Assembly: GCA_027924585.1 (NCBI GenBank)
Contig: BSBM01000461.1
Location: 6,802,501-6,866,500, forward strand
DNA from: Larix kaempferi
Taxonomy: Eukaryota; Streptophyta; Pinopsida; Pinales; Pinaceae
Direction: 5' to 3'
Length of the DNA stretch: 64,000 nt
Part shown: one piece after another, positions 35,350 to 48,649 of the stretch
Numbering within the stretch: the stretch's first letter is position 1
Layout of the letters: every line of letters begins with the position of its first letter
Translations under genes and position numbers: made by a program
Notes under the pieces: model-generated
Databases searched by the model: none
What the model was told of the DNA's origin: nothing
The model's input: the letters and a program-made list of their open reading frames with translations, nothing else

Positions 35350-35545
35350 TTGGGGTAATTGGAGATGGATATAAAAGGTAAAATAAACCAAAAACATATT
35401 GGTTTTAAAAGTTTTAATTGGGGTAATTAGAGATTAATATAAAAGGTAAAATAAACCAAAAACAGATTGGTTTTAAAAGCTTTAATTGGGGTAATTAGAG
35501 ATTAATATAAAAGGTAAAATAAACCAAAAACAAATTGTATTGTTT
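35350..35545. repeat. Tandem repeat, 68-bp unit, about three copies
   Basis: TTGGGGTAATT starts at 35350, 35418 and 35486. ATATAAAAGGTAAAATAAAC and ATTGGTTTTAAAAG recur in each. Confidence 0.95.
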
Positions 35546-38500
35546 TTTGGTATCTTTGTATTTAAAATTATTTCAAATTTTTCATCTTTTGTAATTAAAA
35601 CGGGTTTAGATATAAATTGATGTTGGTTAATGTTACTAAAAATTTTGTAATCCATTTTTACATTTAGGTTTAATTTTTATTATTATAAGTATTAAAAAAG
35701 TTTATGCAATCTTTTGCTATTCTTCATCTTCAATATTAACATTTTTCTCTTTCCTCGTTTTTTTTGGTATGTCTTGTACTTTTCTAGTTTCTTGTTCTCT
35801 TTCTTATTTCTCTTTTCTAATAATATAGTTTTTGTTATTGTTTCGAATTATGGAGTGTTTCATTATTCGAATACAGATTTTTACTATCTTTAGAAATCAT
35901 ACAAGATATAAGTTACATTAAATAAATACATTCGAGTCCCTTCCAAAATTCTATTTACAATCCACTAGAAAATAAATATTTTTTTTTGAAAAGGGAGTAA
36001 AATTAAAATGCAATTAACATTTAAAAGTTCAAGTTTTATAAAAATATTCGCACAATTCCTTAATTTATGATTGGTGTTGGTGAGCATGGATAGGCCACAA
36101 GTTAAGTGTCACCAACAAGATATATGTTACTTATTCTCCATGTTTCTATGCCTTAACTACCTGTTATCACCCACCTTCTTCTAGTTAATAAGCTACTAGT
36201 TATCCATGCATAAATTACAAGTTTTTTTTTCATTTTTTTTTATAATTATTTATTTCAAATTTGGAGCAACTCTCATAAAATTAGCGCGAGAGTACACTTT
36301 GTCAAGTCCTTTGCAACCTAGGACACACTTTTCTCATCCTTTGTAACTTAGGAAAAACATACTTACTAATCCACTCCAAATTATAAATAAACACTAATAG
36401 GTGTAAAGTTTAAACACTTATTGGTGTAAACTTTAAACATATAAAGTTTCCTAATTATTAGATTTTTTGGTATTATGCTTGATTTTTTCAATTGTAATTT
36501 GATTATGGTTATATATGAATCAAAAGACTTTGATGCTTGAACAAGTTCATTATGTCCATATGAAATAGGAACAATTCCATTTTGTTAATATGAAATAATG
36601 AGTCTAAAATTTAAATTATTTGGATTTTTTTTATGGCTATATACTTTTTGGTTATATAATATTTTTTCATTATTAAAATTGTATTTTTCAATGTATATTA
36701 TTTTATTTTTATTTTTTTAATCTCTAAAATGTATCATTTTAATAACTTATATTTAAAATTCTAACCATTATTCTTAATTTTTATTTAGATTTCAAATAAG
36801 TCCAAAAGATAATATATTTACATTAATGCTATAAAAAAAATAAACCATGATTTTTTTTTTAATCTAGAAAAAATGATATGTGAAATATACTTTGGAGCAT
36901 AGAGGTAGTGCCATGATATATATGGCAGGTATGAGCTAATGTTATAATATATCGCAGGTAGGAGGAAATGTTATAATATATATTTCAGGTAGGAGGTTAG
37001 GTTACAGATTTAGGGGTGGTATAAGGAATATTCAAATGGCATTTATACTTTTATGTTTATGAAAACATAATATCGATATGAAGCGGAAATAAAAATTAAT
37101 AAAGTGAGCAATAGATGTAGCTGGAGCATTGGGGAATGATTGTCAAAGAATATGGGAAATATGTCCTCTAACGTGAACAAAGCAACGCGGAACCAGGATA
37201 TATATATGGATATATCAATCAGGTACGAGGTAATGTGACGGATAATGTTATTATATATATCAGGTACGAGGTTATATATATAAAAAGAATGTTAGGTTAT
37301 AAATGGCAGGGAGGAGGTGAATTCCAGTGTTTAGCCCAGTCAAATTGCAGACAAGTTGGTCTCCACTCTTTTCTTCAGGTTACGCTCAAGATGAATGAAT
37401 GGTATCCAATTTGTTGGTTAGGGTAGGACAAGGACTCTTCGATTTTCCCAAAGTCATTCAGGTTAGTTGAGAAAAATTATTAATTTGTGATGTTTGAAAT
37501 AAGTAGTAAATTTTTATTATTTTATTATTATTATAGTATATTAATGTTAATATTATTGTAGTTTTGTTAAACTATCTTGTTGGTAGGTAAGAACTTGGTA
37601 GTTAAGAATAAGGTTTATAATATTTAGAAGTAGTAAGTCTCGAGATTTGATGCATGATTTTATATTTATAATTTATTTTAGAACATTTAAATATTTGAAG
37701 TAACTTATTAAATTTTTAATATTAATTATAAATATTTATAAATAATAACAATGTTTTTAAATAATAATTTTCATATTGAAGTAATTAAGTTATGTTTAAT
37801 TATCAAAATATTTTATTATAAATTTTTTTAGTTATCACTGTGTAATGTTTTATAAAATTAATATTAAAATTTTTTTAATAGATGAGCTAAATGGTATTGT
37901 AAGTATATTATGTTAAAATATTAGGGTTTAAAGAGTTTATAAATATTTATTGAGTATAAATAATATTATAATTATTTGATTTCAAGTATATATTTTTATC
38001 CAACTTTTTTATTATGAAAATTTGTAAAAATAATTGAATTTTAATTGGAAAGAGTAAACTAAGTACACAATTCAAATTATATTATATAACATTTACAAAC
38101 CACCAAATAGATAAGTTGTAATTTCAATAAAAAATAGTAATAAGCAAACCTTGTAATTTTAAATGTAGCCTTATCATAGATTTTACGTATATTGTAAATT
38201 AAAAATTAAAAAAAAATATAAATACCTAGATATACTTGTTTTCTTCATAGGAAATTCAAAGTGTTAAAAATGATAATCTAAAGCTTTGGATGCAATCTCT
38301 AAATCAAAACTTTTTTTGGACACTCATATAAAATAGGATTTGTTCTCACTATGTGGCAAGATAATTTATGAAGTTATTATGAATTTATTCAAAATATCTA
38401 TTATAAAAAATAAAAAATATACGTTAAAAAAATATTAAAAATAATTTTAACAATCACTTGTATATTGTTTCCATGTTCAAATAAAAAACTATTGATTTTG

Positions 38501-39102
38501 AAATCTTAAAATGAGAGTTTTTTGCGTCGCGCTTTTATGTACAAATAATTTTTTATTTATATTAATAATTTAATAATAATTAAAATATATCATAAAATAA
38601 TATTTAAAAAAATGTACAACAATCTTAAAAGTGTCTATAAAAGATTTGTTCAAAAAAATTTGAATTAAAAATATAAATGAAGCTAGATAGATATATGGGG
38701 GTCACGGTTTTGTGAGTACTTATGAGATGCTAAATAACAATAAATGGCCTTTAAAGAAAATGAAATAAATAAGAAAAATATAATTTTTTTTATTTGAAAA
38801 AAATACCATATAAAAGCTCATTCACAATGAAAACTTTTGTTTCATTACACCATTATCTAATTCTCAATGGATTTGTAGATTTATGAACAAATATTTTTAA
38901 TTCATTAGTTCATCGCCGCAAAAGGGGAAAACGTGAGACACATTAACATGCTTTTACCCTTCTATATATCCATTTATTTATGAGTGAATAGTGCATCATA
39001 TATTCATATCTCAGTCATATCACAATCATGCTCATGCTTGACCATGGGAGTCATGTTTATTGTAGATCTCAGTAGAAATGAATAAATTGTGGCAAACCAT
39101 GG
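35546..39102. other. Very AT-rich noncoding DNA
   Basis: No gene or complete element is seen. A set of about 35-bp imperfect units with (T)CAGGTA(G/C)GAGG and GTTATAATATAT words lies at 36900-37010 and again at 37190-37290. Confidence 0.6.
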
Positions 39103-40804
39103 TGTTGGATTTATGGTTATACTATGAAGGGGGTGAATTAGTATAAAATTATTTTTCCTTCTTTACTCATTCGTCAAACAATTCATAAAAATAAACACAA
39201 GTAGACTTAAACCATAGAACATAAGATGTAACATGGAAACCTAATCAAGAGAAAACCATAATGATTTTTTTATCTTTATGAATCTTGAGTAGGAACCAAC
39301 CTACTATTACAATAAATTCAAGTGCCAACCTTCTGTTAAAAGGTTTGAAAGCACCAACTTTTAGGAGACACCAATCTCTTCATCGAAGTGCCAACTCGTT
39401 GTTACAATGTTTGCAAGGACCAACTTGTTGGAGACACCATTCCCCTTGGTTGGGCACCAAATCAACAAATATTGCATAGGCACCCACCTACTTTATGTGT
39501 ATAAGTTCTTTAGATCTTATAACCTTCTTGAGTCCCCATAACATGACCTATGTACTTCCTTCCATTCTGTAACATGTCCTATGTATCTGTAATAGAATTC
39601 AATACTGCATTGTTGTTTACTTCAATGTTTCTTCTTCTGCAACAACTTTCCTATCGCATGTTTCACTTTGCAAAACGCATCTCACTCATGTGCACAAAAA
39701 AAAATTTCGCACTACAAAATAATTATAACTTCTGTACACCAATGTACCTTCTTATGATGTACTATCACACTCTACTTTGTCATGCTCTACTCTACGCAAT
39801 AAAATCCTCACTATTAAGATCGATTCTACACAAGACAACCTTGAGTACTATGCAATATTTAACTTTTGTGCAAATTCAACAATATTCAACTTTTGTGTAG
39901 CTTCAAATTCTATGTAACTTCAACTTCTACACAGTCTTCAACTTCTGCATTGCTTTTGTGTAGCTTCAAAAATCTTCAACTTTTGTGTTGCTTCTGTGCA
40001 AGTTCAACAGTTTTCAACTTCTGCATTGCTTCCTCTTCTGTGTAGCTTCAACTTCTATTTAAATTCAGCTTTTGTGTAACTTCAACATATGTGTAGTCTT
40101 CATCTTTTGCACTACTTCCTTGTAGATTCAGTAGTCTTCAACTTATGTTCTGCTTTAACTTCTGTAAGAAAACATCTCTTCTTTTGCGCAACTTCAACTT
40201 CTGCAATAAAACCTCTCTTCTTCTTCATAAGGTGATCCTTCTTCCTTTGACCACTTTAGAAACCCGAAGAAAAAAACTTCAAAATAATTTTATCAAGAAT
40301 ATCTTCAAAAACCAAAAAACATCTTCAAATCCTAGAAGACCTTCCTCTTCTACAAGTGCGCATCTTTTTCGAAGCTCCATCTTTAGAGAAATGAATTCAA
40401 ACAAATGAGGAGTTCCTCCTTCTATTTATACTCTTCAAAACTCACTTTTTGGGTCGACATAACATTGTTCAATATCTTAGCATGGCCAACCTAACATTTT
40501 GGCTAGGTTGAAATTACAAATTATTTCATATATCATTATTCTTATGGAGTTAGAGGGAGTTCCATATACCATTGGAAATGTATCAGAATAAGGTTTCTAG
40601 CCATGTAACCTATACTCCAATTTGATATGGTTATATAGAGTAAAAAAAGTCTTCAAAGACAGGGTATCCAAACTAGGCATCCAAAAATAATATTTCCAAC
40701 CATTTTCATATTACAATCTCTATCTATAGTCTCCCCCTATATTTGACCTTAATGACAACAATATATCCTTTCCTTTGACATCAATGACAATAATATTTCC
40801 AACA
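39103..40804 (-). repeat. 3' LTR of the old Copia element
   Basis: On the plus strand it runs TGTTGGATTTATGG...TATTTCCAACA, about 1.7 kb. Its middle (about 39840-40210) is a degenerate low-complexity tract of CTTCAACTTCTG(T/C) words. ATCTCCCCCTTTGGTC (40805-40820), the reverse complement of a purine tract, abuts it. Confidence 0.8.
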
Positions 40805-41320
40805 ATCTCCCCCTTTGGTCATTGATGGAAACATTTAGACAATATTGAAACAAATTTATAGATACTCCTCTTATCTGCAATCCTTTCATTGTGTAATTCA
40901 ATTTATATGCAATTCTATTTCTACACAGTTTTGTTTCTGCTCAATTCCATTTCTAAACAATTTTGTATGTGTGCGGTTTTGTTTTTGCACAATTCTATCA
41001 CTACGTAGTTCTCCCATTATTTGCAACTTCTCCCTCTGTGCAATTTATCCCCCTTTGAAATCAATGGAAAAGGGATACTTCCCCTAAGCTTATTCTTATC
41101 CTTGTGACTCCACCTCGTTCCATGCCTACAATTACCCCTCTTCCTGCAATGCCTCATCATTGGAAAAGGGTTGCTCCTCTTGATATTGTGTATCTATTTA
41201 GAGATACAAACTATTCCCCATTTTTTTTCAGATATAATCATATATATCTCTGGGAAGGGGTTTGGTAAAGATATGTACAATTTGTTCCTTAGTAGCAATG
41301 TATTCCAACTTGAAATTCTG

Positions 41321-41592
41321 TTATGAAACTTGTTCCCTTAGAAAATGATACTTTATTGGAATGTGATTTGTTTTTGAGTGCATAACATGGTTTTTAGAGA
41401 TATTTATGGCACTATTGTTGTCACACATCAAGGAGATTTGATGTTTGTATTCTACCTTAATTGCTTGCAATCTTCTCTTCATCAAGAGAACTTGAGTGCA
41501 ACAAGATGCGATTGCAATGTAGTCAACTTCTGTTGTAGACAAAGAAATTGAATATTGATTTTTGTTCAACCAATATACTAAATAGTTACCCA
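41321..41592 (-). pseudogene. RNase H C-terminal part of the old Copia element
   Basis: It reads GNYLVYWLNKNQYSISLST, then EVDYIAIASC, LMCDNNSAINISKNHVMHSK and HIPIKYHFLREQV, a standard Copia RNase H. The preceding residues (DDRKITSGGAFF) lie 7.6 kb away at 49260-49300 because of the nested insertion. Catalytic Asp and Glu in LSTTEVDY and CDNNSA are visible. Confidence 0.9.
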
Positions 41593-41597
41593 AAAAG

Positions 41598-42201
41598 TGT
41601 TAAAATTCAATATGCTAAGACAGAAAATAGCAGCATTACATTCCATTTCACAATAATAGCATTAACAGGATCACTGAAGAAACAACAAGCACAGCATAAA
41701 CACAAGAGACAGAGATTTATCCTGGGAAACCCTCATGGGGTAGAAAACCCAGCAAAGCTTCCTCAATATAGATGACCAGCAATATACAAAGATGAAACCC
41801 TGAGACATGATCTCCTCCTCCACAATAGCAGACCTCTCCACCACAAGTGCGCTATCCTCAAGTGTGTGAGTGTGTCAAATGAGGAACACACCTCCTCTAT
41901 TTATACACTACTCTGACATGTATTTTACACAGGTACACGTAGGCTCGTATTTAACCAATGGGTTAAATACCCCACTACAACTAACTGGGCCGACCCCTCT
42001 AGGGTGGTCTAATAACCCTTTGACCCACATAACACATAAAGGGCCGACCTCCACTAGGGAAGTCTAATAACCCAAGTTACCACATTCTGACGGAGGAATA
42101 AACATCTCCGGATATACAATAAGATCTTTACGGAGGAATGAAACATCTCCGGAATAATAAAGTACAATTATAATATTCTTTGAAGTTACAATATCTCAAC
42201 A
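41598..42201 (-). repeat. 3' LTR of the young Copia element
   Basis: Plus-strand ends are TGTTAAAATTC and ATATCTCAACA. It contains GGGAAACCCTCATGGGG and CTCTATTTATACAC (near 41896). Followed by ACTCCCCCTTAACGAG, the reverse complement of the purine tract. Confidence 0.95.
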
Positions 42202-42365
42202 CTCCCCCTTAACGAGAAGGATATTATAACAGCATCTGCACGAGCAAGGAGTCATCAACATCATACATGATACATCTATAAATCATTGGAAGCTTTCTCA
42301 ACATCATCAGTAACTCAACTAGTTACTGGAACATCTTCAATACTGGAACATCAACATCATCAGAG

Positions 42366-42730
42366 TTGATAGTACTCAATCATCAGCATCGTCAACACGC
42401 GATCAACACAATCATCAGCATCATCATCACACGATCATCAGCATCGTCATCACACGATCATCAGCATCGTCATCATACGATCATCAGCATCACGATCAGC
42501 ATCGTCATCATACGATCATCAGCATCGTCATTACACGATCATCGTCATCGTCATCACACGATCATCAGCATGATCATCAGCATCGTCATCACACGATCAT
42601 CGGCATCGTCATCACACGATCATCAGCATCGTCATCACACGATCATCAGCATCGTCATCACACGATCATCGGCATCGTCATCACACGATCATCAGCATCG
42701 TCATCACACGATCATCGTCATCGTCAAGGA
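42366..42730. repeat. CATCATCAGCATCGT-type tandem array
   Basis: About 360 bp of 15-24 bp units built on CACGATCATC and AGCATCGTCATC. It is the first of the stacked arrays beside the 3' LTR. The Ser/Ile/His open frame is an artefact of the repeat. Confidence 0.93.
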
Positions 42731-42767
42731 GTGATGTAAACCAGTCATGTACCTTTTGAACCGAAGT

Positions 42768-43700
42768 CCAGGGACGATCCAGTCCTATCATTATCGAAGA
42801 CATACGTCTACGGCTCTTCTTTCGGACTGAGGTCCAGGAATGATCCAATCCCTTCATTATCGAAGACATACGTCTACGGCTCTTCTTTTGGACTGAAGGT
42901 CCAGGAATGATCCCAATCCCTTCATTCTCGAAGACATACGTCTACGGCTCTTCTTTCGGACTGAAGTCCAGGAATGATCCAATCCCTTCATTCTCGAAGA
43001 CATACGTCTACGGTTCTTCTTTCAGACTGAAGTCCAGGAATGATCCAATCCCTTCATTCTCGAAGACATACGTCTACGGTTCTTCTTTCGGACTGAAGTC
43101 CAGGAATGATCCAATCCCTTCATTCTCGAAGACATACGTCTACGGCTCTTCTTTCAGACTGAAGTCCAGGAATGATCCCAATCCCTTCATTATCGAAGAC
43201 ATACGTCTACGGCTCTTCTTTCGGACTGAAGTCCAGGAATGATCCAATCCCTTCATTATCGAAGACATACGTCTACGGCTCTTCTTTTCGACTGAAGTCC
43301 AGGAATGATCCCAATCCCTTCATTCTCGAAGACATACGTCTACGGCTCTTCTTTCGGACTGAAGTCCAGGAATGATCCAATCCCTTCATTCTCGAAGACA
43401 TACATCTACGGTTCTTCTTTCGGACTGAAGTCCAGGAATGATCCAATCCCTTCATTCTCGAAGACATACGTCTACGGTTCTTCTTTCGGACTGAAGTCCA
43501 GGAATGATCCAATCCCTTCATTCTCTAAGACATACGTCTACGGCTCTTCTTTCGGACTGAAGTCCAGGAATGATCCCAATCCCTTCATTATCGAAGACAT
43601 ACGTCTATGGCTCTTCTTTCAGACTGAAGTCCAGGAATGATCCCAATCCCTTCATTATCGAAGACATACGTCTACGGCTCTTCTTTCGGACTGAAGTCCA
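42768..43700. repeat. 66-67 bp tandem array, 14 copies
   Basis: CATACGTCTACGG (or one-base variants) occurs at 42801, 42867, 42935, 43001, 43067, 43133, 43200, 43266, 43333, 43399, 43465, 43531, 43598 and 43665. The rest of the unit is GAAGTCCAGGAATGATCC(C)A, then ATCCCTTCATT(C/A)TCGAAGA. Many units are 66 bp, so frames stay open on both strands without implying protein. Confidence 0.97.
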
Positions 43701-43885
43701 GGAATGATCCAATCCCCTCAACTGTCCACTAAGGACTTCATTCTCGGAGACCTCACGTCTACGGCTCTCTTTAGGACTGAAAGTCCAGGGATGATCCAAT
43801 CCCCTCAACTGTCCACTAAGGACTTCATTCTCGGAGACCTCACGTCTACGGCTCTCTTTAGGACTGAAAGTCCAGGGATGATCCA
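43701..43885. repeat. Extended variant of the 66-bp unit, two copies of about 92 bp
   Basis: CCCCTCAACTGTCCACTAAG with GACTTCATTCTCGGAGACC is added to the basic unit, repeated twice. This looks like a later amplification of a longer variant. Confidence 0.88.
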
Positions 43886-44385
43886 ATCCCTTCACATGTT
43901 CATCAAGAACATGTATCCTCATCATCATAACATGTATCACCACAACATGTATCATCAACATCAAAACATGTATAACCACAACATGTATCATCATCATCAA
44001 AACATGTATAACCACAACATGTATCATCATCATCAAAACATGTGTAACCACAACATGTAGCATCAACATCAAAACATGTATAACCACAACATGTATCATC
44101 ATCATCAAAAGCATGTATACATCTAATCATCAAAAGCATCCAACATCAAAAGCATGTATACATCTATCATCAAAAGTATGTATACATCTAATCATCAAAA
44201 GCATCCAACATCAAAAGCATGTATACATCTATCATCAAAAGTATGTATACATCTAATCATCAAAAGCATCCAACATCAAAAGCATGTATACATCTATCAT
44301 CAAAAGTATGTATACATCTAATCATCATCAAAAGTATCTAGCATGTATACATCTATCATCAAAAGTATGTATACATCTAATCATA
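43886..44385. repeat. ACATGTATCATCATCATCAAA-type and CATCAAAAGCATGTATACAT-type arrays
   Basis: First, 43915-44110 has 36-bp-like units of AACATGTATCA and ATAACCAC. Then 44110-44385 has longer units combining AAAAGCATCCAACATC, AAAAGCATGTATACATCTA and TCATCAAAAGTATG. These end just before the RNase H stop codon region. Confidence 0.9.
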
Positions 44386-44452
44386 AGAATATAAGAGTCC
44401 TAAATCTAAATAATTCTAGGTGAGTAAGTGCAAAGAAAAATAAGTAACCTCA

Positions 44453-45490
44453 TCATTGATGAGATAGGCTTGTCTGTCTCATACTGTGCTTCTCCCCCTT
44501 TCGAGGAGGGTTCTTCTGAACTACACCAAGCTTGTCTCGGAAGTGTTCAAACTTTACTCGAGACAGAGGCTTGGTCAGGATATCAGCAATTTGATCCTCA
44601 GTGCTTATATACTCTAGCTTGATAGCTCCTTTCTGCACCATATCTCGAATATAAAAGTAACGGATCTCTATGTGTTTTGACTTATCATGAAACACAGGAT
44701 TTTCAGTCATCTTGATGCAGCTTTGATTATCACACATAATCACAGTGGGTTCCATTTCTAAGTCAAACACTCCATATAATAGCTTCTGAAGCCACACTGC
44801 TTCATAGCTGGCAGAGCAGACAGCTATATATTCTGTTTCAGTAGTACTGAGAGCCACACTAGATTGTTTCTTGCTAAACCATGAGATCATGGTAGATTCA
44901 AGACTATAACATCCACCTAAAGTACTCTTTCTGTCTGAGACACTTCCTGCCCAATCAGAATTTGAGTAACCATGTAAACGGAGTTCATGACCTCCAAGAT
45001 TATATAGACCAAAATCTAAAGTACCTTTTGAGGTACCTCACTACATGCTTTGTATCTATTAAGTGAACCTTTCTAGGTTCTACTAGATACTGACTTAGGG
45101 TATTTACACCAAAGCATATATCTGGCCTAGTATGACCCAATGAATTGTCTATATAGAGTTGGGTCCACTAAATACGATGAGTCATTAACTAATAACTTCA
45201 AGTTGGAGTCCATGGGAGTGGCCATGGCTTTATACTCCAACATATCAAATCTTTTTAGAAACTTCACAGCATACTTACCTTGATTTAAAAGATTCCTTTT
45301 GGATCTTGCCATACTTCTAAGAAGTAGTGCATTAATCCGAGATCTTTCATTTTCATTTCTGTAGCCATTTTCATGACCTGTTTCTCATTCTTTGTCAGAA
45401 AGAGATCATCGTCATGCAATAATGGTATGATAGGTTCATCATCCACAACCTCAAGGTTTAGGAATAGCTTTACTTTTGGTAAGGCCCAAG
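44453..45490 (-). pseudogene. RT C-terminal part and RNase H of the young Copia element
   Basis: The upstream part reads LLHDDDLFLT, then MKDLGLMHYFLEVWQ (RT palm and thumb, N-terminus missing). KFLKRFDMLEYKAMATPMDS and a broken middle follow. The RNase H then reads YSNSDWAGSVSDRKSTLGG, MISWFSKKQSSVALST, CDNQSCIKMTENP and ILTKPLSRVKFEHF. Frames break at about 45127 and 45030. The final 145 codons are open and end at 44453. Confidence 0.88.
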
Positions 45491-45499
45491 CTTTGTCAT

Positions 45500-48400
45500 G
45501 AAGCTATCAATTTACCATTATTCACACTCTACATTGAGTGATCTTCTGCATATCTATCTGTGCCATCTCTCGTCAGATTGGTCTACTAATATGAGCCTCA
45601 AAATCAATTGAACTCTATGGTGAGTTCCTTCTTGCATCCATGTCATATGTGTATAGAAGCCATATTCAACCTTGTAGCAAAGGTTGAGATCCACATCACC
45701 CATGATGATCATTAAGCTCATCAATTGACTACCGATCCTGGGTACCCATATAGAACATGATTCACACGTCTTCTTTAATTACATCATTAAGAGAATGGTC
45801 TTATCTAGTCCCTTGGAGCAAAACATCTCATCATGATTCTCTTCCTCTTTCTAAGATAATCTCTTAACCACAAGCTTTCTATAGTGTGTTTGATTTGTAA
45901 ATCCTTTTGTTGAACATCCATCGCTTGTTCATCATTCATCATGATTTTTCCTACAAATCAAAATTAAGTACAGGATTAGTAATACTTCATAATCATCAAA
46001 TCATATTGACATAATAACCTATTATGCATACAGATATCATTTACATAGTTATGCAACTAATTTGACCAATACTTTGGCACAACACTTTCCCATATCTTGT
46101 ATGCATACAGTGGCTATCTAGATGCCTTCCATCTCTACCAGAACATACTATCGAGAGTGTGCACAGCTCTCGGCATGTCAGCAAAGAGGTTTCATTCTAG
46201 ACAAGCAACAATGGACTGTTTGTCCAACTTACCAATCATATGCACATTAATAGTATACTGTTCAATGCTCTATGAATGTTTATACTCAGCATTATATATT
46301 CTAGGAATACAAATATGCATACAACCTATTACAGGCAATATCATTACTATTTCAAATAACAACTCAAATACTTATCTTTTATGTTTGTGTGGTTGCCTCC
46401 CGCTTGATCTTCTGTATGACTTTTGAACTTCTATTCATTCTGTACCACTGTGCATGCTCAAGAGTCATCCTCATGATCTCATGCACAAACATACACTCAT
46501 TAGTATATTCTAAATGCTATCAAAACATTATAGTACTAAATAATCTTGAAAATGTATAGTCATGATTATAGTTAATAAACATTAGTATTCAAGATTTCAG
46601 GGAAGTCTTCTTTTACTCATGCATATCATCAATCAAGATAAAAGATATAATATGCATAATCCCTTGATTACTAACTTTATGAATAAGCATAACCAATCAT
46701 TCCAAGTATACTTATATAAGGGATCCTAACACAAGGTAAGATTCATGGGAAACATACCTGGATTAGTATACCTACTTGGTTATGTACAACACACCTAAAC
46801 AATCTCTTCAATGATTTAGAGATCCTGAGCTAGAACCTGCATGTCTCATAGGTTAAGCATAATATAACAAATTCATACATACCTCGTAAGTAGAACAAAG
46901 ATTATGGATGAGTCTTTGTCTTCATGTTTTCATGGTCATGGAACCTGATTTGTCTTTTTTGATGTACCTGTATCTTGTTAGCAGACAACATCAACCTCAC
47001 ACAACATCATAATGCATTAGTACAATCATAAGTGTCAACACCCTAACCAATGAATATCTTCTATCATGCATTCATAATTTTGTTAAGGTTATACGACAAA
47101 TCAAAATTGTACTAACTGTAATAACCTGGAGACAAACATACCATAAACTTAATCATGGACAAATATCGAAACATACCTTGATGAGTCATACCTGTCGAGA
47201 TCGCTTGTATTCTTCTTATGTAAGGCCTTATCCTCATCTCCCTCTGAGACAGGAACTTCTTCACTTATGCAGGTGACCAATCCATCTTCTTCTAGGATTA
47301 ACCCAATCCACTAGACCTGGAGCTGGATATGGGTTTGTTAGAGAAACCCAAAAAATTCAAACTTTGAATTTCAAACTTCCGAAAGGATAGAAATATGCGC
47401 CTTGACGAGCTGATCAAACTGGTATATTTAGAATTTGAAAACTGCAAAGTTTTACTCCTCAATTTTGCCTTTGAAACTTTCGGATTCACTGGACGTGACC
47501 CTGAACTGGGGTTTGATGAAGCCCACTCTTTTTGCCCCATAAAAAGTTTTGATCCAAAGCTCTAAGCTTCTATTTTTCTGAGGAGCTTCCAGCCGTGGTC
47601 ACAGATTTCAAAAATTCCCATTTTTACAGAAGCCCTAATTTTCCACTTTTCTGATCAAAGTCCCGAACTAGGGTCTAATCAAGCCCGGCCTTCTGCCCAA
47701 CCAAAAATTCTGATCTTCGTCTCTAAATTTCTATTTTGATGAGTAGCATCCAGCCGTTGTCTCCGATTACAAAAATTCCAACTTTCTTCAAAGCCCTAAA
47801 TTCCGGAAGCCATGAATGAAGGTACCAAAAAGTAATTCTGTTTTGACAGAAATATGTACCTGATTGTTTTTGGTGTAACTCCGAAATTTTTGATCCATAG
47901 GGTCTGAAAACGTTTTCTGAGATAGCCTGACCTGTTATCTTTCCATCCTGATAGGTCTGACCTCAATTGGATGTTCTGAGAGAGAGTTATTCCAAATGTC
48001 GCAACGTGACCTGTTTGGGGAAAATACCGGAGAGCGAACTTGTACGGCGTGCCACATGTCACTGTTTGACCTTCGGCCTCTGAAAACGTTTTCTGAGATA
48101 GCTCGGCCTATTATATTTCCATCCTGACAGGTCTGACCTCAATTGGATTCTCTGAGAGAGAGTTATGCCAAGTGTCGCAACGTGACCTGTTTATGGGATA
48201 ATACAGGAGAGCGAACTTGTACGAAGTGCCACGTGTCACTGGTTCAACTTCGGCCGCTGAAAACGTTTTCTGAGATAGTACAGTCTGTGTACTACCTGTC
48301 ACTTTTCACGAAATTTCATTTGGAGCTTCCTAGCCCAAGTTATGACCTTTTTCCCAAGGTTACCTGATTTTGACTCAGATCTGGAAGAGGCAGAAACCCT

Positions 48401-48637
48401 CTATTGTACAGATCATAAATCACAAAGTACAACGAATTAGAGGTTGTCCTTTGGGCACAAGGTACCTGGAGATTTTATCTTCGTCCTGTAACAATTTCAG
48501 ATCCGAAAACGTTGCCAAAACGGATTTATAGCGAAAGTTCTACGATGACTGGTTTTTGCTATGTAAAACCCTAACCTTCAAATTGTCGTAAGTAAAGCAA
48601 GTGTCTTTAGTGCCATACCTTGTCTTCCTTCAGGTTA
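45500..48637. other. Unrecognised internal region of the young Copia element
   Basis: Gag, protease and integrase would be expected here, but no zinc knuckle, DSG or DDE motif is visible in any frame. A local duplication of about 170 bp (GAAAACGTTTTCTGAGATAG at 47907, 48083 and 48259, with GTCTGACCTCAATTGGAT twice) lies near the PBS end and may be leader sequence. Confidence 0.55.
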
Positions 48638-48649
48638 GCTCTGATACCA
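48638..48649 (-). other. Primer-binding site of the young Copia element
   Basis: The reverse complement reads TGGTATCAGAGC, the usual Copia site complementary to initiator-Met tRNA. It directly abuts the LTR at 48650. Confidence 0.9.

Noticed and set aside
42768-43885. CRISPR-like appearance of regularly spaced repeats
   Set aside because: There are no unique spacers between repeats, the whole unit repeats, and the context is a plant retrotransposon.
42366-44139. Long repetitive open frames such as His/Ser/Ile-rich and NDPIPSFSKTYVYGSS-type repeats on both strands
   Set aside because: The units are 66 bp or other multiples of three, so frames stay open on both strands automatically. They lie in the 3' noncoding part of a Copia element.
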